NCBI GenBank assembly: GCA_001897795.1
Contig: MKUL01000037.1
Span: 186,001 to 250,000, forward strand
DNA: 64,000 nt
Direction of reading: 5' to 3'
From: Alphaproteobacteria bacterium 41-28
GTDB lineage: Bacteria; Pseudomonadota; Alphaproteobacteria; UBA9655
Positions 33,304 through 43,105 of this stretch are shown here, in pieces. Under the pieces are notes generated by a model. It ran no database searches, had not been told where the DNA came from, and saw only the letters and a program-made list of their open reading frames with translations. The position numbers were made by a program, and so were the translations under genes. Positions within the stretch are counted from its first letter, which is position 1. Every line of letters begins with the position of its first letter.

Positions 33304-33482
33304 GTCGTCATCCCGTCCTCGCGAAGGCGGGGAACACGGGAACCCAGGAAAGTATCTGAAACAAAACGAATATTTCTTTAGGGTTGTTGCTTCTTCAGCA
33401 AAAAATTTCATATAAACTTCTGTTATTAAAAATTTTTCCTGGGTTCCCGTGTTCCCCGCCTTCGCGAGGACGGGAATGACGA
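33304..33482. repeat. Long inverted repeat, miniature-element-like
   Basis: Left arm CGTCATCCCGTCCTCGCGAA...CCAGGAAA (33304-33349) is almost the exact reverse complement of the right arm (33436-33482, ...CTTCGCGAGGACGGGAATGACG). About 90 bases lie between, partly shared with the CTATTGAAACAAAACG block of the 39348 element. Non-coding. Confidence 0.75.
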
Positions 33483-33659
33483 TTATGTATTCAGGTGAGA
33501 TCAGATCATTTTTCATGAAACCTCCATTTTTCTTTCATTTTTTAAGCGCATCTTTTTCTTAAAAAAGATTTTTTAGTGAATTATTTTTTTATCAAAAATC
33601 ATTTTTCTTGAAACATATAATTAAATTTTTTTACACTCTCTAAAAATAAAAGGACTGTC

Positions 33660-35282
33660 ATGTTGGGAAAACGGTTGCTTTTGGTTACGGGGCTTTTAAA
33701 TCTTCTTGGCGGATGTGATCTGATTGATCATCGTTATTATCACGATCCCTGCCTTAAGCTTCAAAAAGAAGATTATGAAAAAATGACGAAGCCTCCTCCG
33801 TATCATAAAGAGATCTCTTCTTTTCAACCTAAACTCTCGGCTCTTCCAAAGGCTGCATCCTTAACGCCTGGTATGAGGAAGGAGGTTTCACTTACTCTGC
33901 ATGAAAATATGTGCTTTAAGACTGTACTCATGGAACTTGGCCATCAAGCAGGAGTCGGCATGGCGCTAAGTTCGCAAATAGCTTCTGAAAAGATCGGAAT
34001 TCTCTATAGCGCCCATCATTTACCTTTTATTGATGTGATTAAAGACATATGCTCACTGACAGGTCTTTGATTTCAAATTCAGGGAAATCGTATCCTGATC
34101 GAGCCTGATGAGCCCTATCTTTCAACCTATAGTGTTCAGTTTTTAAGCCACACCCGCAAAAGTGAGAATCGGATTTCGGTCTCGACAGATGTTTTTTCCC
34201 CTCTCGAAAGTAAAAGCCGAACGGATAATGGATCGGATAGTCTCCTTGTCGGCAACAGCCTCATGGATTTTTGGGTTGAGCTTGAGCAAAACTTGAAGAT
34301 GATTTTAATGCCCGAAAGTGCTCTTTCCATCAAAGGACCTCAATATTATACGCTGCACAAACAGGCGGGTCTCGTTATGGTTCTGGGAACAGATCGCCAG
34401 CATTTACAAATTGCTGAGTATCTTAAAAGATTAAAGGAGGCAGTCTCAACACAAGTTATTATTGAAGCTAAAATTATTGAGGTAACACTAGATAATGAAT
34501 TTAAAAGTGGAATTAATTGGAGCCAATTAGGAGGGGATATCCACGTTACAGCTTCCTTAGGGACACAAGTCACCCCTCATCCCGTCCACGGGTTCACTTC
34601 CCGGGATGTCTTTAGCTTTTCTGTTGATCATGAAAAATTTTCGTCCGTTTTAAATTTGGTGAAAAAATTTGGAACCGTTCGAACCCTTTCTAATCCTCGT
34701 TTGACGGTTATGAACAATCAACCTGCTATGTTGAAGGTTGCGACGAATGAGGTCTTTTTCCACCTTGAGTTTGAACGTTATTTCCAAGCCGAAGGAAAAC
34801 CCGATGTGGAAAATATATCGAGCGATGCCATGACCGTTCCCATTGGCCTTGTCATGGTCGTTCAGCCTTCCGTGAATCTTCAAACGGGGGAGATTACAAT
34901 GACATTGCGCCCGACCATTTCTCGTGTTCAAAAGGAAGTGGAAGATCCGGCCGTTGCTATCAAATCCCAACAAAAGGTGAAGTCCACAATCCCTGTTGTC
35001 CAAGTGCGGGAGCTGGACTCGGTTTTGAAAATCAAGTCGGGGCAAGTTTTAGTGATGGGAGGGCTCATGGAGGACCGATCAAGTTATACAAGCGCATCCG
35101 TTCCTGTTGCCGATAGTATTCCCCTTTTTGGAGAGTTTGCGAAAGGAAAAGATGATGACAGAAAGACAACAGAGCTTGTCATTTTTCTCACTGCCCATAT
35201 CGCCGAAGATTCTTATATTGTTGAAGCGGATGAGCGAATTTATAATACGTATACAGAAGACCCTCGCCCCTTGCGCTTTTAA
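33660..35282 (+). pseudogene. Secretin (MshL/PilN-type outer-membrane channel) with one in-frame TGA
   Basis: One continuous frame of 541 codons is interrupted only by TGA at 34068-34070. Part 1 (136 residues) has a lipobox LLGGC and an STN-like domain ending CSLTGL. Part 2 continues in the same frame FQIQGNRILIEPDEPYL and contains the full secretin domain, ending in the conserved SIPLFGEFAKGKDDDRKTTE then LVIFLTA. Secretins form the outer-membrane ring of type II secretion or type IV pili. A CGA-to-TGA change would explain the stop; residual translation from ATG 34263 is possible. No ATPase or pilin neighbour is present. Confidence 0.8.
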
Positions 35283-35356
35283 ATATAAGGGGTAGAATGT
35301 GACACGTCTGGGGATAATGGTGAATGGTTGCTACAACGCTCGGAAAGGAACACTGG

Positions 35357-36469
35357 ATGAAATTTCAACCCTATTTTCTGCGTATGAGCCTCAGTCTACT
35401 GATCATGGTAGGTGTGGCTGGTTTCTTTGGCACATCCTTATGGTCCATTTTTCTAAGTAATCCTCGGCTCAATGCACTTATTATCGCTTTAACCTTGGCA
35501 GGCATGCTTTACGCCTTTTATCAGCTTTTCCGTTTGAGAAAGGACTGTGAAGTCCTCGAGGATTTAAAGCAAGGCCAATGGAGCTTTTCATCCACGCCAA
35601 AAGCTTTCTTTTTAGAGCCTATTGTTTCCTATGTCTCGAAGAAGCCATCCCCTTTAGATCCCTCTCTAGGCAGGGGACTTGCTGATTCTCTTGCAGATCG
35701 CTTGGATAATGAGCGGGTATTCCCTCGCTATTTAATTGGCCTTCTCGTGTTTTTAGGTCTTTTGGGAACGTTTTGGGGCCTTTCTCAGACCATTACATCT
35801 ATTGCCCATCTCATTCAAAATATGCCTTCAGAAGCTTCGAGTTCTGCCAACTTTTTTAGTCTTTTAAAAGAAAGTCTTCACAGTCCTTTAGCGGGAATGG
35901 GGACAGCCTTCAGCTCTTCCCTCTTTGGGCTCGGAGGGTCTCTTTTGGTTGGCTTCTTAGAGCTCCAAGTCGGGCATGCCTATGGACGATTTTTAAATGA
36001 AGCCGATCTTTACTTGACGACTTGCTCCCATAGTCATGATAAAAAGGTATCTGCTTCTTCGGCCCCCCTGGGCTTCCTTCAAGCCCTCCTCACACAGAAC
36101 GTGGAAACCGTTGAACAGTTGAGTCAAGTCATAGAAAAAACAGAAAAGAATGACCAGAAAACGGTCATTTTATTGGATAAACTCCTCAACTCTTTGGCAT
36201 TGATGGTCGAGCAAAACAAAACCCATCAGAATCTGATGATTAAACTTGCAGAAGGTCAAATCGAGTTACAGAAAAAACTGTCAACCCTTTCCTCAGGCTC
36301 CGATGAGGAAAGCCTCAAGTATCTTCAAAATATTGAGCGCGTCCTTACCCATTTTCTTCACCATCAAAAGGAAGATCGGGAAGAGTTTTCAAAAAGGTTG
36401 CGGGACGAGATGCGGATTATCGCCAAAACAATTGGTAGTCTGGGAGAATCGCCGCGACTTGCGGGGTAA
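35357..36469 (+). CDS. MotA/TolQ/ExbB-type proton-channel-like protein
   Basis: About 370 residues. Two N-terminal membrane segments (LSLLIMVGVAGFFG, ALIIALTLAGMLYAFYQLF), then two more: LIGLLVFLGLLGTFWGLSQT, a MotA/TolQ signature, and GMGTAFSSSLFGLGGSLLVGF. The C-terminal 150 residues are coiled coil (EQLSQVIEKTEKND, QNLMIKLAEGQIELQKKL). Start chosen at ATG 35357 behind GGAAAGGA; ATG 35324 is the alternative. Relatives in alphaproteobacteria are usually followed by an OmpA/MotB-like partner. Here an opposite-strand MFS gene follows, so the partner is missing or elsewhere. Confidence 0.8.
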   Translation: MKFQPYFLRMSLSLLIMVGVAGFFGTSLWSIFLSNPRLNALIIALTLAGMLYAFYQLFRLRKDCEVLEDLKQGQWSFSSTPKAFFLEPIVSYVSKKPSPLDPSLGRGLADSLADRLDNERVFPRYLIGLLVFLGLLGTFWGLSQTITSIAHLIQNMPSEASSSANFFSLLKESLHSPLAGMGTAFSSSLFGLGGSLLVGFLELQVGHAYGRFLNEADLYLTTCSHSHDKKVSASSAPLGFLQALLTQNVETVEQLSQVIEKTEKNDQKTVILLDKLLNSLALMVEQNKTHQNLMIKLAEGQIELQKKLSTLSSGSDEESLKYLQNIERVLTHFLHHQKEDREEFSKRLRDEMRIIAKTIGSLGESPRLAG

Positions 36470-36476
36470 TTTATCC

Positions 36477-37700
36477 TTATGTAGGAGCGAGAACGTTTTT
36501 CTTTCCAGAAAATTGCCCAAGGGCTATCAGACCTATGAGAGCCATTGCCATCACATAAAAGGCAGGTGACAAAGGACCAAGGAGAGCTGCAAGCTTACTG
36601 CAGATCAAAGGGGTTGTTCCCCCAAAAAGGGCTGTTCCCAGGCAAGCTCCTAAAGCAACCCCTGAATAGCGGCATTCAACAGGGAAAAGGGTGTTTAGGT
36701 AAGCACTTGAGGGAGCGATAAAAGCGGAACTCAGCATTAAAAAAACCATTTGTGCAAAAAGAAGACTCCAAAAGCTTCCCTCCGCATAGACCATTAACAT
36801 CGGCAGGGCAAGAACCATCTGCCCGAGTGCGCCCCATATCATGAGTCGGCGTAGGCCAATTTTATCTGAATAATAGCCCGAAAGGGGAAGAAGAAATGCA
36901 TAAACCAATGTAATCGTCATATTCATCATCATGAGGTCAAAACTGCTTATAAGTCCCTTTGTATGCAAGGTTGGGTTCATATAACCAGCGAGGACGTAAA
37001 ACGCGACATGGGAAAAGCCGCCTACGCCTATTGTTTTCAAAAAGGAAAGAGGATAGTTTTGAATCACATCGAGAAGAGGCATTTTGACAGGTTTCTGAAT
37101 GATCGTGTCCTTCAAAATGCGTCGCAAATAAATTCCTGAAAAACCAACGAGCCCTCCTAAGAAAAAGGGAATGCGCCAGGCCCATTCTGGCATGAAATCA
37201 TTGATGAAAAGGAGACCCATGAGTGTTGCCAAAACCGTCCCAATGCTCGTAGAAAACCTGATTAAGCCGCCTATAAATCCTTGTCTTGTTTTATCCGTTT
37301 GTTCAAGGCCGAGTATGGCCGCACCAGCCGTTTCTCCTCCATTAGAAAAGCCTTGAAGGAAACGGAAAGAAACGAGTAATAGGGGTGCAAAGACCCCAAT
37401 CACCTCATAAGTGGGAAGAAGCCCAATTCCAATGGTAGAAACAGCCATCAATATTAGAGTTCCCATAAGGGTTTTTTTACGGCCATACTTATCTCCCCAA
37501 TGGCCAAAGACAATGGCCCCGATGGGTCGTGCTGCATATCCCACAGCAAAAACACTGAAGCCGGTCATCAGTGCTGTTAAAGGATCAGAAGAAGGGAAGA
37601 AGAGGGGGGAAAGTATGGATACAAAAAGGCTGTAAAGCAAAAAATCATAAACCTCAAGGACGTTGCCGACCATAAGCGCACGTAACATAGGAAACTTCAT
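36477..37700 (-). CDS. MFS transporter, metabolite:H+ symporter (MHS/ProP-like) family
   Basis: About 407 residues with 12 hydrophobic segments. GHWGDKYGRKKTL (motif A), the paired acidic and Arg residues of VGNVLEVYDFLLYS, and FRFLQGFSNGGETAGA are MHS family signatures. ATG 37700 is preferred because AAGGAGAATT precedes it. It overlaps trmB by four bases and is probably co-transcribed. Such symporters import organic acids or osmolytes and are common in Rickettsiales. Confidence 0.88.
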   Translation of the reverse strand: MKFPMLRALMVGNVLEVYDFLLYSLFVSILSPLFFPSSDPLTALMTGFSVFAVGYAARPIGAIVFGHWGDKYGRKKTLMGTLILMAVSTIGIGLLPTYEVIGVFAPLLLVSFRFLQGFSNGGETAGAAILGLEQTDKTRQGFIGGLIRFSTSIGTVLATLMGLLFINDFMPEWAWRIPFFLGGLVGFSGIYLRRILKDTIIQKPVKMPLLDVIQNYPLSFLKTIGVGGFSHVAFYVLAGYMNPTLHTKGLISSFDLMMMNMTITLVYAFLLPLSGYYSDKIGLRRLMIWGALGQMVLALPMLMVYAEGSFWSLLFAQMVFLMLSSAFIAPSSAYLNTLFPVECRYSGVALGACLGTALFGGTTPLICSKLAALLGPLSPAFYVMAMALIGLIALGQFSGKKNVLAPT

Positions 37701-38383
37701 GACAAATTCTCCTTCTTTTGAAAGATCATATAAGCACACTTTTTCCCACTTGCGAGGGCTTTTTGTTCATAGCGAGTCTCAGGCCATCCTTTTGGATGGG
37801 GACTCCACGTCAGAGGATCGGCAGAGGGTGGCCCTTCACAAAGGATGAGGTTGGGGTAACTATAAAGCACGTCTTGAATGTGCTCCACATAAGAAGCATC
37901 ATCGCTAGCAATATGCAAAAGTGCACCTTCGCTGAGAGTTGGCCACAATTTTTCCATAAATTCCTTTGTAATCAGTCGGCGACGGTGATGACGTTGTTTG
38001 GGCCAGGGATCGGGAAACAAAATAAAGGCGCGTTGGAAATAGGGAGAAGGAATTTCATCCAACAAATACCGTACATCTTCGTGCCAAATTTTGACGCGAT
38101 GATAATCTTCAGGTGAAAGATGGGTCAAAAATTTAGCGACCCCATTCATAAAGGGCTCACATCCGATCATAGCGATAGAATGGTTTTGAGCCAGCTGCGT
38201 AAGCATATGCTCCCCTCCTCCAAATCCAATTTCAAGCCAGACTTCAGGAAAATCAGTTTCGAAAGGCTTTTTCGGGTGATCAATTTTTACAAGGGGGAGA
38301 AGGTCTGTGTAAGCCCTTTGAGATTGATCTCTTAACTTGCGGGCCTTACGCCTGCCGAAAGAAGGTGTTAATTTATAATCCAT
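37697..38383 (-). CDS. trmB: tRNA (guanine-N7-)-methyltransferase TrmB
   Basis: 228 residues. The SAM-binding LEIGFGGGEHML, the family signature FPDPWPKQRHHRRRL and a C-terminal TRYEQKALASGK are all present. It methylates G46 of tRNAs. It is the first gene of a two-gene unit with the MHS transporter downstream (4-base overlap). Confidence 0.95.
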   Translation of the reverse strand: MDYKLTPSFGRRKARKLRDQSQRAYTDLLPLVKIDHPKKPFETDFPEVWLEIGFGGGEHMLTQLAQNHSIAMIGCEPFMNGVAKFLTHLSPEDYHRVKIWHEDVRYLLDEIPSPYFQRAFILFPDPWPKQRHHRRRLITKEFMEKLWPTLSEGALLHIASDDASYVEHIQDVLYSYPNLILCEGPPSADPLTWSPHPKGWPETRYEQKALASGKKCAYMIFQKKENLS

Positions 38384-38543
38384 TGTATGACCAGAAAGTT
38401 ACTGTTTCTGCTTAAGACTGATATGTTGGGGAAGGAAAGATCTGTATATAAGTTACCCATTCTATATTTAATGATAATATGTTTTTTAAAGGAATGCAAA
38501 TTTCCAAATTGGCCATTGTACCACCCGGACATAGTCCCATTAT

Positions 38544-38636
38544 CGTCATTGCGAGCCTCAGTTAGGGACGAAGCAATCTAGAGGGAATAGGGGTCTCTAG
38601 ATTGCTTCACCCTGCTTCGCAGGGTTCGCAATCCAG
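38544..38636. repeat. Dispersed palindromic repeat, tandem pair
   Basis: A CGTCATTGCGAGCC...GACGAAGCAATCTAGAG unit is followed by CTCTAGATTGCTTCACCCTG and CTTCGCAGGGTTCGCAATCCAG. The two parts can pair through GAAGCAATCTAGAG/CTCTAGATTGCTTC. The rest of 38384-38682 shows no gene. Confidence 0.75.
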
Positions 38637-38682
38637 AAATACAAATTTTTATTTATGAAAGATCTAGAAGATAAAAGCACAA

Positions 38683-38698
38683 GCCCTCCGTTGAGGGC
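38683..38698 (-). terminator. Probable terminator
   Basis: On the minus strand, GCCCTC-AACG-GAGGGC is followed by TTGTGCTTTTAT. It lies downstream of the exported 180-residue protein gene; the T-tract is imperfect. Confidence 0.55.
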
Positions 38699-38724
38699 CT
38701 GTAGTTTGTTCTAAAACACGGATT

Positions 38725-39267
38725 TTATTCTTTCTTCGGTCTTTCAACGATCTCGCAAGCTGCAGGAAACTTATTAAGGGATTCAGGACTGCCTTTAGTA
38801 GGGGTACATTTTGATCCTTCGACCGTTTTGTCTTTATTAGAATACTGATTGTCAGCAATGGAAGCTTTTTCGTCAGCACCTTTCCCAACAGCATCAATTT
38901 TCTCTCCCTTAAATTCAGATCCAGCCGCTAATTTTTCCAATTCAGGGGTTTTGGGTGAGGCTATCGTCAATTTTCCAACGGTTTTTTTTGTCTTATTATC
39001 TATTGCTTTATAAACACATTGAAAATAGCCATATTTGTCATGTTTCTTCTTATTTTTTGTGAGAATCCAAGCCTGATGAGCTTGCCAAGTTACTTTAGCT
39101 AAATTTAAATCTTTCGTTATTTTTCCAACCGACCACGTTATCGGGCCTGAGGCTTCCAATGTTTTTCCATCCCAATCTTTTGGAATGGATGGGCAATTGT
39201 ATCCATAAAGAGAATCACTACTTAAAAAAACTGTACATAAAGTTGCTAGAGTAATTTTTGATTTCAT
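38725..39267 (-). CDS. Exported hypothetical protein
   Basis: 180 residues. A signal peptide (MKSKITLATLCTVFLSSDSL, cut near SLYGYNC) is followed by a mature part starting CPSIPKDWDGKTLEASG. There are four cysteines in the mature part, a predicted beta-rich first half (WSVGKITKDL...GYFQCVYKAIDNKTKK) and a charged C-terminus. RBS AGGGAGAAC. No family is recognised with certainty. Confidence 0.7.
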   Translation of the reverse strand: MKSKITLATLCTVFLSSDSLYGYNCPSIPKDWDGKTLEASGPITWSVGKITKDLNLAKVTWQAHQAWILTKNKKKHDKYGYFQCVYKAIDNKTKKTVGKLTIASPKTPELEKLAAGSEFKGEKIDAVGKGADEKASIADNQYSNKDKTVEGSKCTPTKGSPESLNKFPAACEIVERPKKE

Positions 39268-39347
39268 GAAGTTCTCCCTTTTTATGGATTAAAATTTATC
39301 ATGAAGCGTTTCTCATTACAATTAAAATTATATTTAATCTTACTAAA

Positions 39348-39588
39348 GGACGTTTTTCTAAGCATCATACCACGTCTCCCCCGCTCGTCATTCCCGCGAA
39401 GGCGGGGAACACGGGAACCCAGGAAAGCTATTGAAACAAAACGGTTATTAATATATTTTTATGTTTTTAGTCAATCGATTAAAAATTGGGCTGCATTCCT
39501 TCGGAATGCGTTATTTTAACTGGGTTTCCGCTTTCGCGGGAATGACGCGTGTGGGGTGAAAACGAGAGATATAAAAACGTCAGGTGTT
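39348..39588. repeat. Dispersed repeat element with inverted ends
   Basis: Starts AGGACGTTTTTCTAAGCATC and ends ATATAAAAACGTCAGGTGTT, which are partly inverted. Internal blocks CGTCATTCCCGCGAAGGCGG and CCGCTTTCGCGGGAATGACG are inverted too. The left 140 bases match 31529-31672. This fills the gap between the exported protein and gcdH; no gene was seen. Confidence 0.7.
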
Positions 39589-39621
39589 TAGATATTTAAT
39601 ATCATTCAAAATTTAAAAAAT

Positions 39622-40791
39622 TTACCCCCCAAAGGCAGAAAGGCCCGTTTGAGCGCGACCTAATATCAACGTATGGATATCAAAGGTTCCTTCGTAGGTA
39701 TTAACGGATTCAAGGTTCATCACGTGCCGAATGACATGATACTCATCCGATACGCCATTGGCACCCAGCATATCCCGAGCGATGCGTGCAATTTTAAGGG
39801 CTTTGCCCGCATTGTTCCGCTTTAAGAGAGAGATAAGCTCTGACGGACATCGTTCCTCATCCTTGAGTCGCGCTGCCCGCAGCACCCCTTGTAGCCCTAG
39901 CGTAATATCGGTTTGCATTTGGACAAGCTTGGCTTGAATCAATTGATTAGCGGCGAGGGGTCGTCCAAACTGGGATCTCTCCAAGGTATAGGAGCGGGCC
40001 TTATGCCAACAAAATTCGGCAGCCCCTAAGGCACCCCAAGCAATGCTATAGCGGGCATTATTAAGACATCCCATAACCGCCTTCAACCCAATTGCCTTTG
40101 GCAAGAGATTCTTACGTGGCACAAAAACGTCACTTAAAACAATCTCACCTGTGGGGGAGGCTCTGAGACTAAATTTTCCTTCAATTTTAGGAGCGACAAG
40201 TCCTTCCATTCCCTTTTCCAGGATGAATCCCTTAATCTCACCCTCGTCCTTCGCCCACACAATGAAGATGTCCGCAATAGGGCTATGGGTAATCCACGTT
40301 TTGGAGCCGTTCAGAATCCATCCGTCTTTATGGGGTTTGGCATGGGTTTCCATCGCCCCAGGATCGGATCCATGATTGGGTTCGGTCAAACCAAAACACC
40401 CCACACGGAGTCCTTTTCGAAGAGCGGGCAGATATGTATGCTTTTGCTCCTCATCTCCAAAGAGATAAATGGCATTCATCACGAGGGAAGATTGTACACT
40501 CAGGAGTGAGCGATAGCTTGAATCCACTCTTTCCAACTCTCTTGCCACAAGGCCATAGGCTAGATAGGAACTCCCTGCACACCCATAGCCTTTAATCGTC
40601 ATCCCTAAAAACCCAAGTTCGCCAAGTTCTTTAAATACATTTAAGTCATAGGTTTCGTGGCGGTTGGCTTCCAGAATACGAGGCATGAGCTTTTCCTGGG
40701 CATATCGTCGGGCCGTATCTCGAATCAACTTTTCTTCAGCGCTCAGCTGGTCTTCGAAGAGAAAAGGGTCATCCCATTGAAAGGAGTTCAT
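39622..40791 (-). CDS. gcdH: Glutaryl-CoA dehydrogenase
   Basis: 389 residues, FAD acyl-CoA dehydrogenase fold. The catalytic base region [49 protein letters not shown] and [20 protein letters not shown] are characteristic of glutaryl-CoA dehydrogenase rather than general acyl-CoA dehydrogenases. It oxidises and decarboxylates glutaryl-CoA to crotonyl-CoA in lysine/tryptophan breakdown. It overlaps the upstream aldehyde dehydrogenase by ATGA, making a lysine-degradation pair. Confidence 0.92.
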   Translation of the reverse strand: MNSFQWDDPFLFEDQLSAEEKLIRDTARRYAQEKLMPRILEANRHETYDLNVFKELGELGFLGMTIKGYGCAGSSYLAYGLVARELERVDSSYRSLLSVQSSLVMNAIYLFGDEEQKHTYLPALRKGLRVGCFGLTEPNHGSDPGAMETHAKPHKDGWILNGSKTWITHSPIADIFIVWAKDEGEIKGFILEKGMEGLVAPKIEGKFSLRASPTGEIVLSDVFVPRKNLLPKAIGLKAVMGCLNNARYSIAWGALGAAEFCWHKARSYTLERSQFGRPLAANQLIQAKLVQMQTDITLGLQGVLRAARLKDEERCPSELISLLKRNNAGKALKIARIARDMLGANGVSDEYHVIRHVMNLESVNTYEGTFDIHTLILGRAQTGLSAFGG

Positions 40792-42290
40792 GAGGGCACC
40801 TCATCAAAATGAATGCCTTGAGCCAATGGCAGCTCTGAGGAATAATTAATGGTGTTTGTCGCTCGTCTCATGTAATTCTTCCAAGCATCACTCCCTGACT
40901 CACGCCCACCACCTGTTTCTTTTTCTCCTCCAAAAGCGCCACCGATTTCAGCGCCACTCGGGCCAATATTCACATTAGCAATTCCACAATCACTTCCCTT
41001 AGGTGAAAGAAAAATTTCAGCCTCACGAACATCGTTCGTGAAGATACATGAGGCAAGCCCTTGGGTAACATCATTATGCATTTTCAAAGCTTCCTCAAAA
41101 TCACGATAGGGCAGGACATATAAGATCGGCGCAAAAGTTTCTTGGCCAACGATTTCTGTTTGGGTTGGGATTTGAACCAAGGCCGGACGAACATAATAGG
41201 CCTTTGGATAAATATTCTGAAGCACACGCTCTCCTCCAAAAATAGTCCCGCCCTGGGAGCGTGCTTTTTCAAGAGCCTGTTGCATGGTCTCAAAACTTTG
41301 CTGATCAATGAGAGGACCAACCACTGTTTTAGGGTCTAGAGGGTTTCCAACCTTCACATGAGTATAAATGGTTTGAAGACGTTTTATCATCTTATCGTAA
41401 AAGGACTCATGAATAATGAGGCGTCTCAAGCTTGTACACCGTTGTCCTGCTGTTCCTAAAGCGGCAAAGACAATGGCCCGACTCGCAAGCTCGAGGTCTG
41501 CAGAAGGCGTTAAAATCATCCCATTATTACCACTGAGTTCTAGGATAGACCGCCCCAATCGTGCAGCGACACTGGTTCCCACAGCCTTGCCCATGCGCGT
41601 GCTTCCCGTTGCGGAAATAAGGGGAAGATCAGAACTTTCTGTGAGCACTTTTCCAAGTTCACTTCCTCCGATAATGACTTGTAAAAGATGCTCTGGTGCC
41701 TTTGCAAACCGCTCAACCGCTCTTTCAAATAACTTAGCTGCAGCGAGGGCTGTGAGGGGGGTCTTTTCAGATGGTTTCCAGATGACTGAATCTCCACAAA
41801 CGATGGCAAGCGCAAAGTTCCAACACCAAATTGCGAGGGGGAAATTGAAGGGCGTTATAACACCAATCGGACCCAAGGGATGCCAGGTTTCCATCATCCT
41901 ATGCCCTGGGCGTTCTGACGCAATGGTAAGCCCATAGAGCTGGCGGGAGAGACCCACAGCAAAGTCACAGATATCAATCATTTCTTGGACTTCGCCCCGT
42001 CCTTCTTCCAGAATCTTGCCGCTTTCAAGAGTGACAAGCGTTCCAAGGGCTTCCTTATGGGCACGCAGCTCCTCACCATAGAGACGGATCAATTCCCCCC
42101 GTTTGGGAGGAGGAACAAGGCGCCAAGTTTTGAAACTCTGCACAGCCACGGAGATCATCTTTTCGACGTCTTGGATCGAGTGTGTTTTCAACCGTCCCAA
42201 TTCAAGCCCATCGATCGAGGAACATACGCAAAGTTCCCCAGAGTCTTGTGGGGTCATCCCCAGCTCTTGAAAAACGTGTTGCTTGTCCAC
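40788..42290 (-). CDS. Aldehyde dehydrogenase, ALDH7 (aminoadipate-semialdehyde dehydrogenase-like)
   Basis: 500 residues. The catalytic cysteine sits in [13 protein letters not shown] (about residue 285), the general base Glu in [11 protein letters not shown], and the NAD-binding [10 protein letters not shown] and [10 protein letters not shown] are visible. [10 protein letters not shown] and the C-terminal [26 protein letters not shown] are typical of the antiquitin/AmaB group, which oxidises 2-aminoadipate 6-semialdehyde in lysine degradation. The coupled gcdH supports that reading. Confidence 0.9.
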   Translation of the reverse strand: MDKQHVFQELGMTPQDSGELCVCSSIDGLELGRLKTHSIQDVEKMISVAVQSFKTWRLVPPPKRGELIRLYGEELRAHKEALGTLVTLESGKILEEGRGEVQEMIDICDFAVGLSRQLYGLTIASERPGHRMMETWHPLGPIGVITPFNFPLAIWCWNFALAIVCGDSVIWKPSEKTPLTALAAAKLFERAVERFAKAPEHLLQVIIGGSELGKVLTESSDLPLISATGSTRMGKAVGTSVAARLGRSILELSGNNGMILTPSADLELASRAIVFAALGTAGQRCTSLRRLIIHESFYDKMIKRLQTIYTHVKVGNPLDPKTVVGPLIDQQSFETMQQALEKARSQGGTIFGGERVLQNIYPKAYYVRPALVQIPTQTEIVGQETFAPILYVLPYRDFEEALKMHNDVTQGLASCIFTNDVREAEIFLSPKGSDCGIANVNIGPSGAEIGGAFGGEKETGGGRESGSDAWKNYMRRATNTINYSSELPLAQGIHFDEVPS

Positions 42291-42405
42291 TTCTCTTCCT
42301 CCCTGGTCTTATTATGCCAGAAAATGAAGCGAATAACCAACAGCCTGATTTTAGTCTTTATTCTGACTCGTTTTTAGTCTAAGCTCATTTAAAAGGAGAT
42401 TAAAA

Positions 42406-42678
42406 GTGAAAGATGTTATCATATCTGAGGATATTGTCCCCATTGGAGAATTCAAAGCTCATGCTGCGCAGTGGGTTAAACGAATGAAAGCAACAGGGCA
42501 GCCTCTCATTATAACACAAAATGGTAAGCCCGCCGTCGTAATGATTTCCCCGGAAGATTACGATCGAGTCCTTGAGAAGGAAAGATTTTTTACCTCAATA
42601 GCCACTGGTCTTGCAGACGTCGAATCAGGCAACACATATAGCACAGAAGAACTTAAGAAATTTTTTGAATTGAGTTAG
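42406..42678 (+). CDS. Phd/YefM-family antitoxin
   Basis: 90 residues from GTG behind AAAAGGAGATTAAAA. The Phd fold core VPIGEFKAHAAQWVKRMKAT, then PLIITQNGKPAVVMISPEDYD, identifies a Phd/YefM DNA-binding antitoxin. Its C-terminal tail would wrap the toxin encoded four bases downstream and the dimer would repress the operon. First gene of a type II toxin-antitoxin pair. Confidence 0.92.
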   Translation: MKDVIISEDIVPIGEFKAHAAQWVKRMKATGQPLIITQNGKPAVVMISPEDYDRVLEKERFFTSIATGLADVESGNTYSTEELKKFFELS

Positions 42679-42682
42679 TTAG

Positions 42683-43009
42683 ATGAAACTTCTCTGGACG
42701 GAGCAAGCCCTTTCAAGTTTAAAGGCGATTAAATTTTATATTGAGGATAAATCTTCAGAACCAGTTGCAAGAAATTTCATAAACAAATTAATAGAAAAAG
42801 GGGAAGTGCTTACCAAATTCCCTGAGATGGGTAGAGTCGTACCTGAAATCAATTCCCAGAACATCCGTGAGCTTATTGAAGGAAATTATAGAATTGTGTA
42901 TCGGATACATAAGGAAAGAATTGAGATTCTTACTGTTTTTGAAGGACATAAACTTCTTGAAAAAAAGGAAATTCTCACCTTTCATGAACCCATCTCAGTC
43001 ATTTCATGA
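42683..43009 (+). CDS. RelE/ParE-family toxin
   Basis: 108 residues. WTEQALSSLKAIKFYIEDKS, FPEMGRVVPE and NYRIVYRIHKERIEILTVFE fit the ParE branch of the RelE/ParE superfamily (gyrase poison or ribonuclease; the branch is inferred). Four bases after the antitoxin stop, co-transcribed. Confidence 0.9.
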   Translation: MKLLWTEQALSSLKAIKFYIEDKSSEPVARNFINKLIEKGEVLTKFPEMGRVVPEINSQNIRELIEGNYRIVYRIHKERIEILTVFEGHKLLEKKEILTFHEPISVIS

Positions 43010-43105
43010 CAATTTGTATTTTCCTTTCATCTTACAGTTTTATAAAAATTATTGATGGGTTTTCATCTATCAAGAAAAATTTCTTTCTTGTAAGCACACT
43101 CTTCC

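Noticed and set aside
33660..35282. TGA read as tryptophan throughout the genome
   Set aside because: Many intact genes here end in TGA at family-conserved positions (thiB, trmB-MFS overlaps, phosphatase array), so the code is standard.
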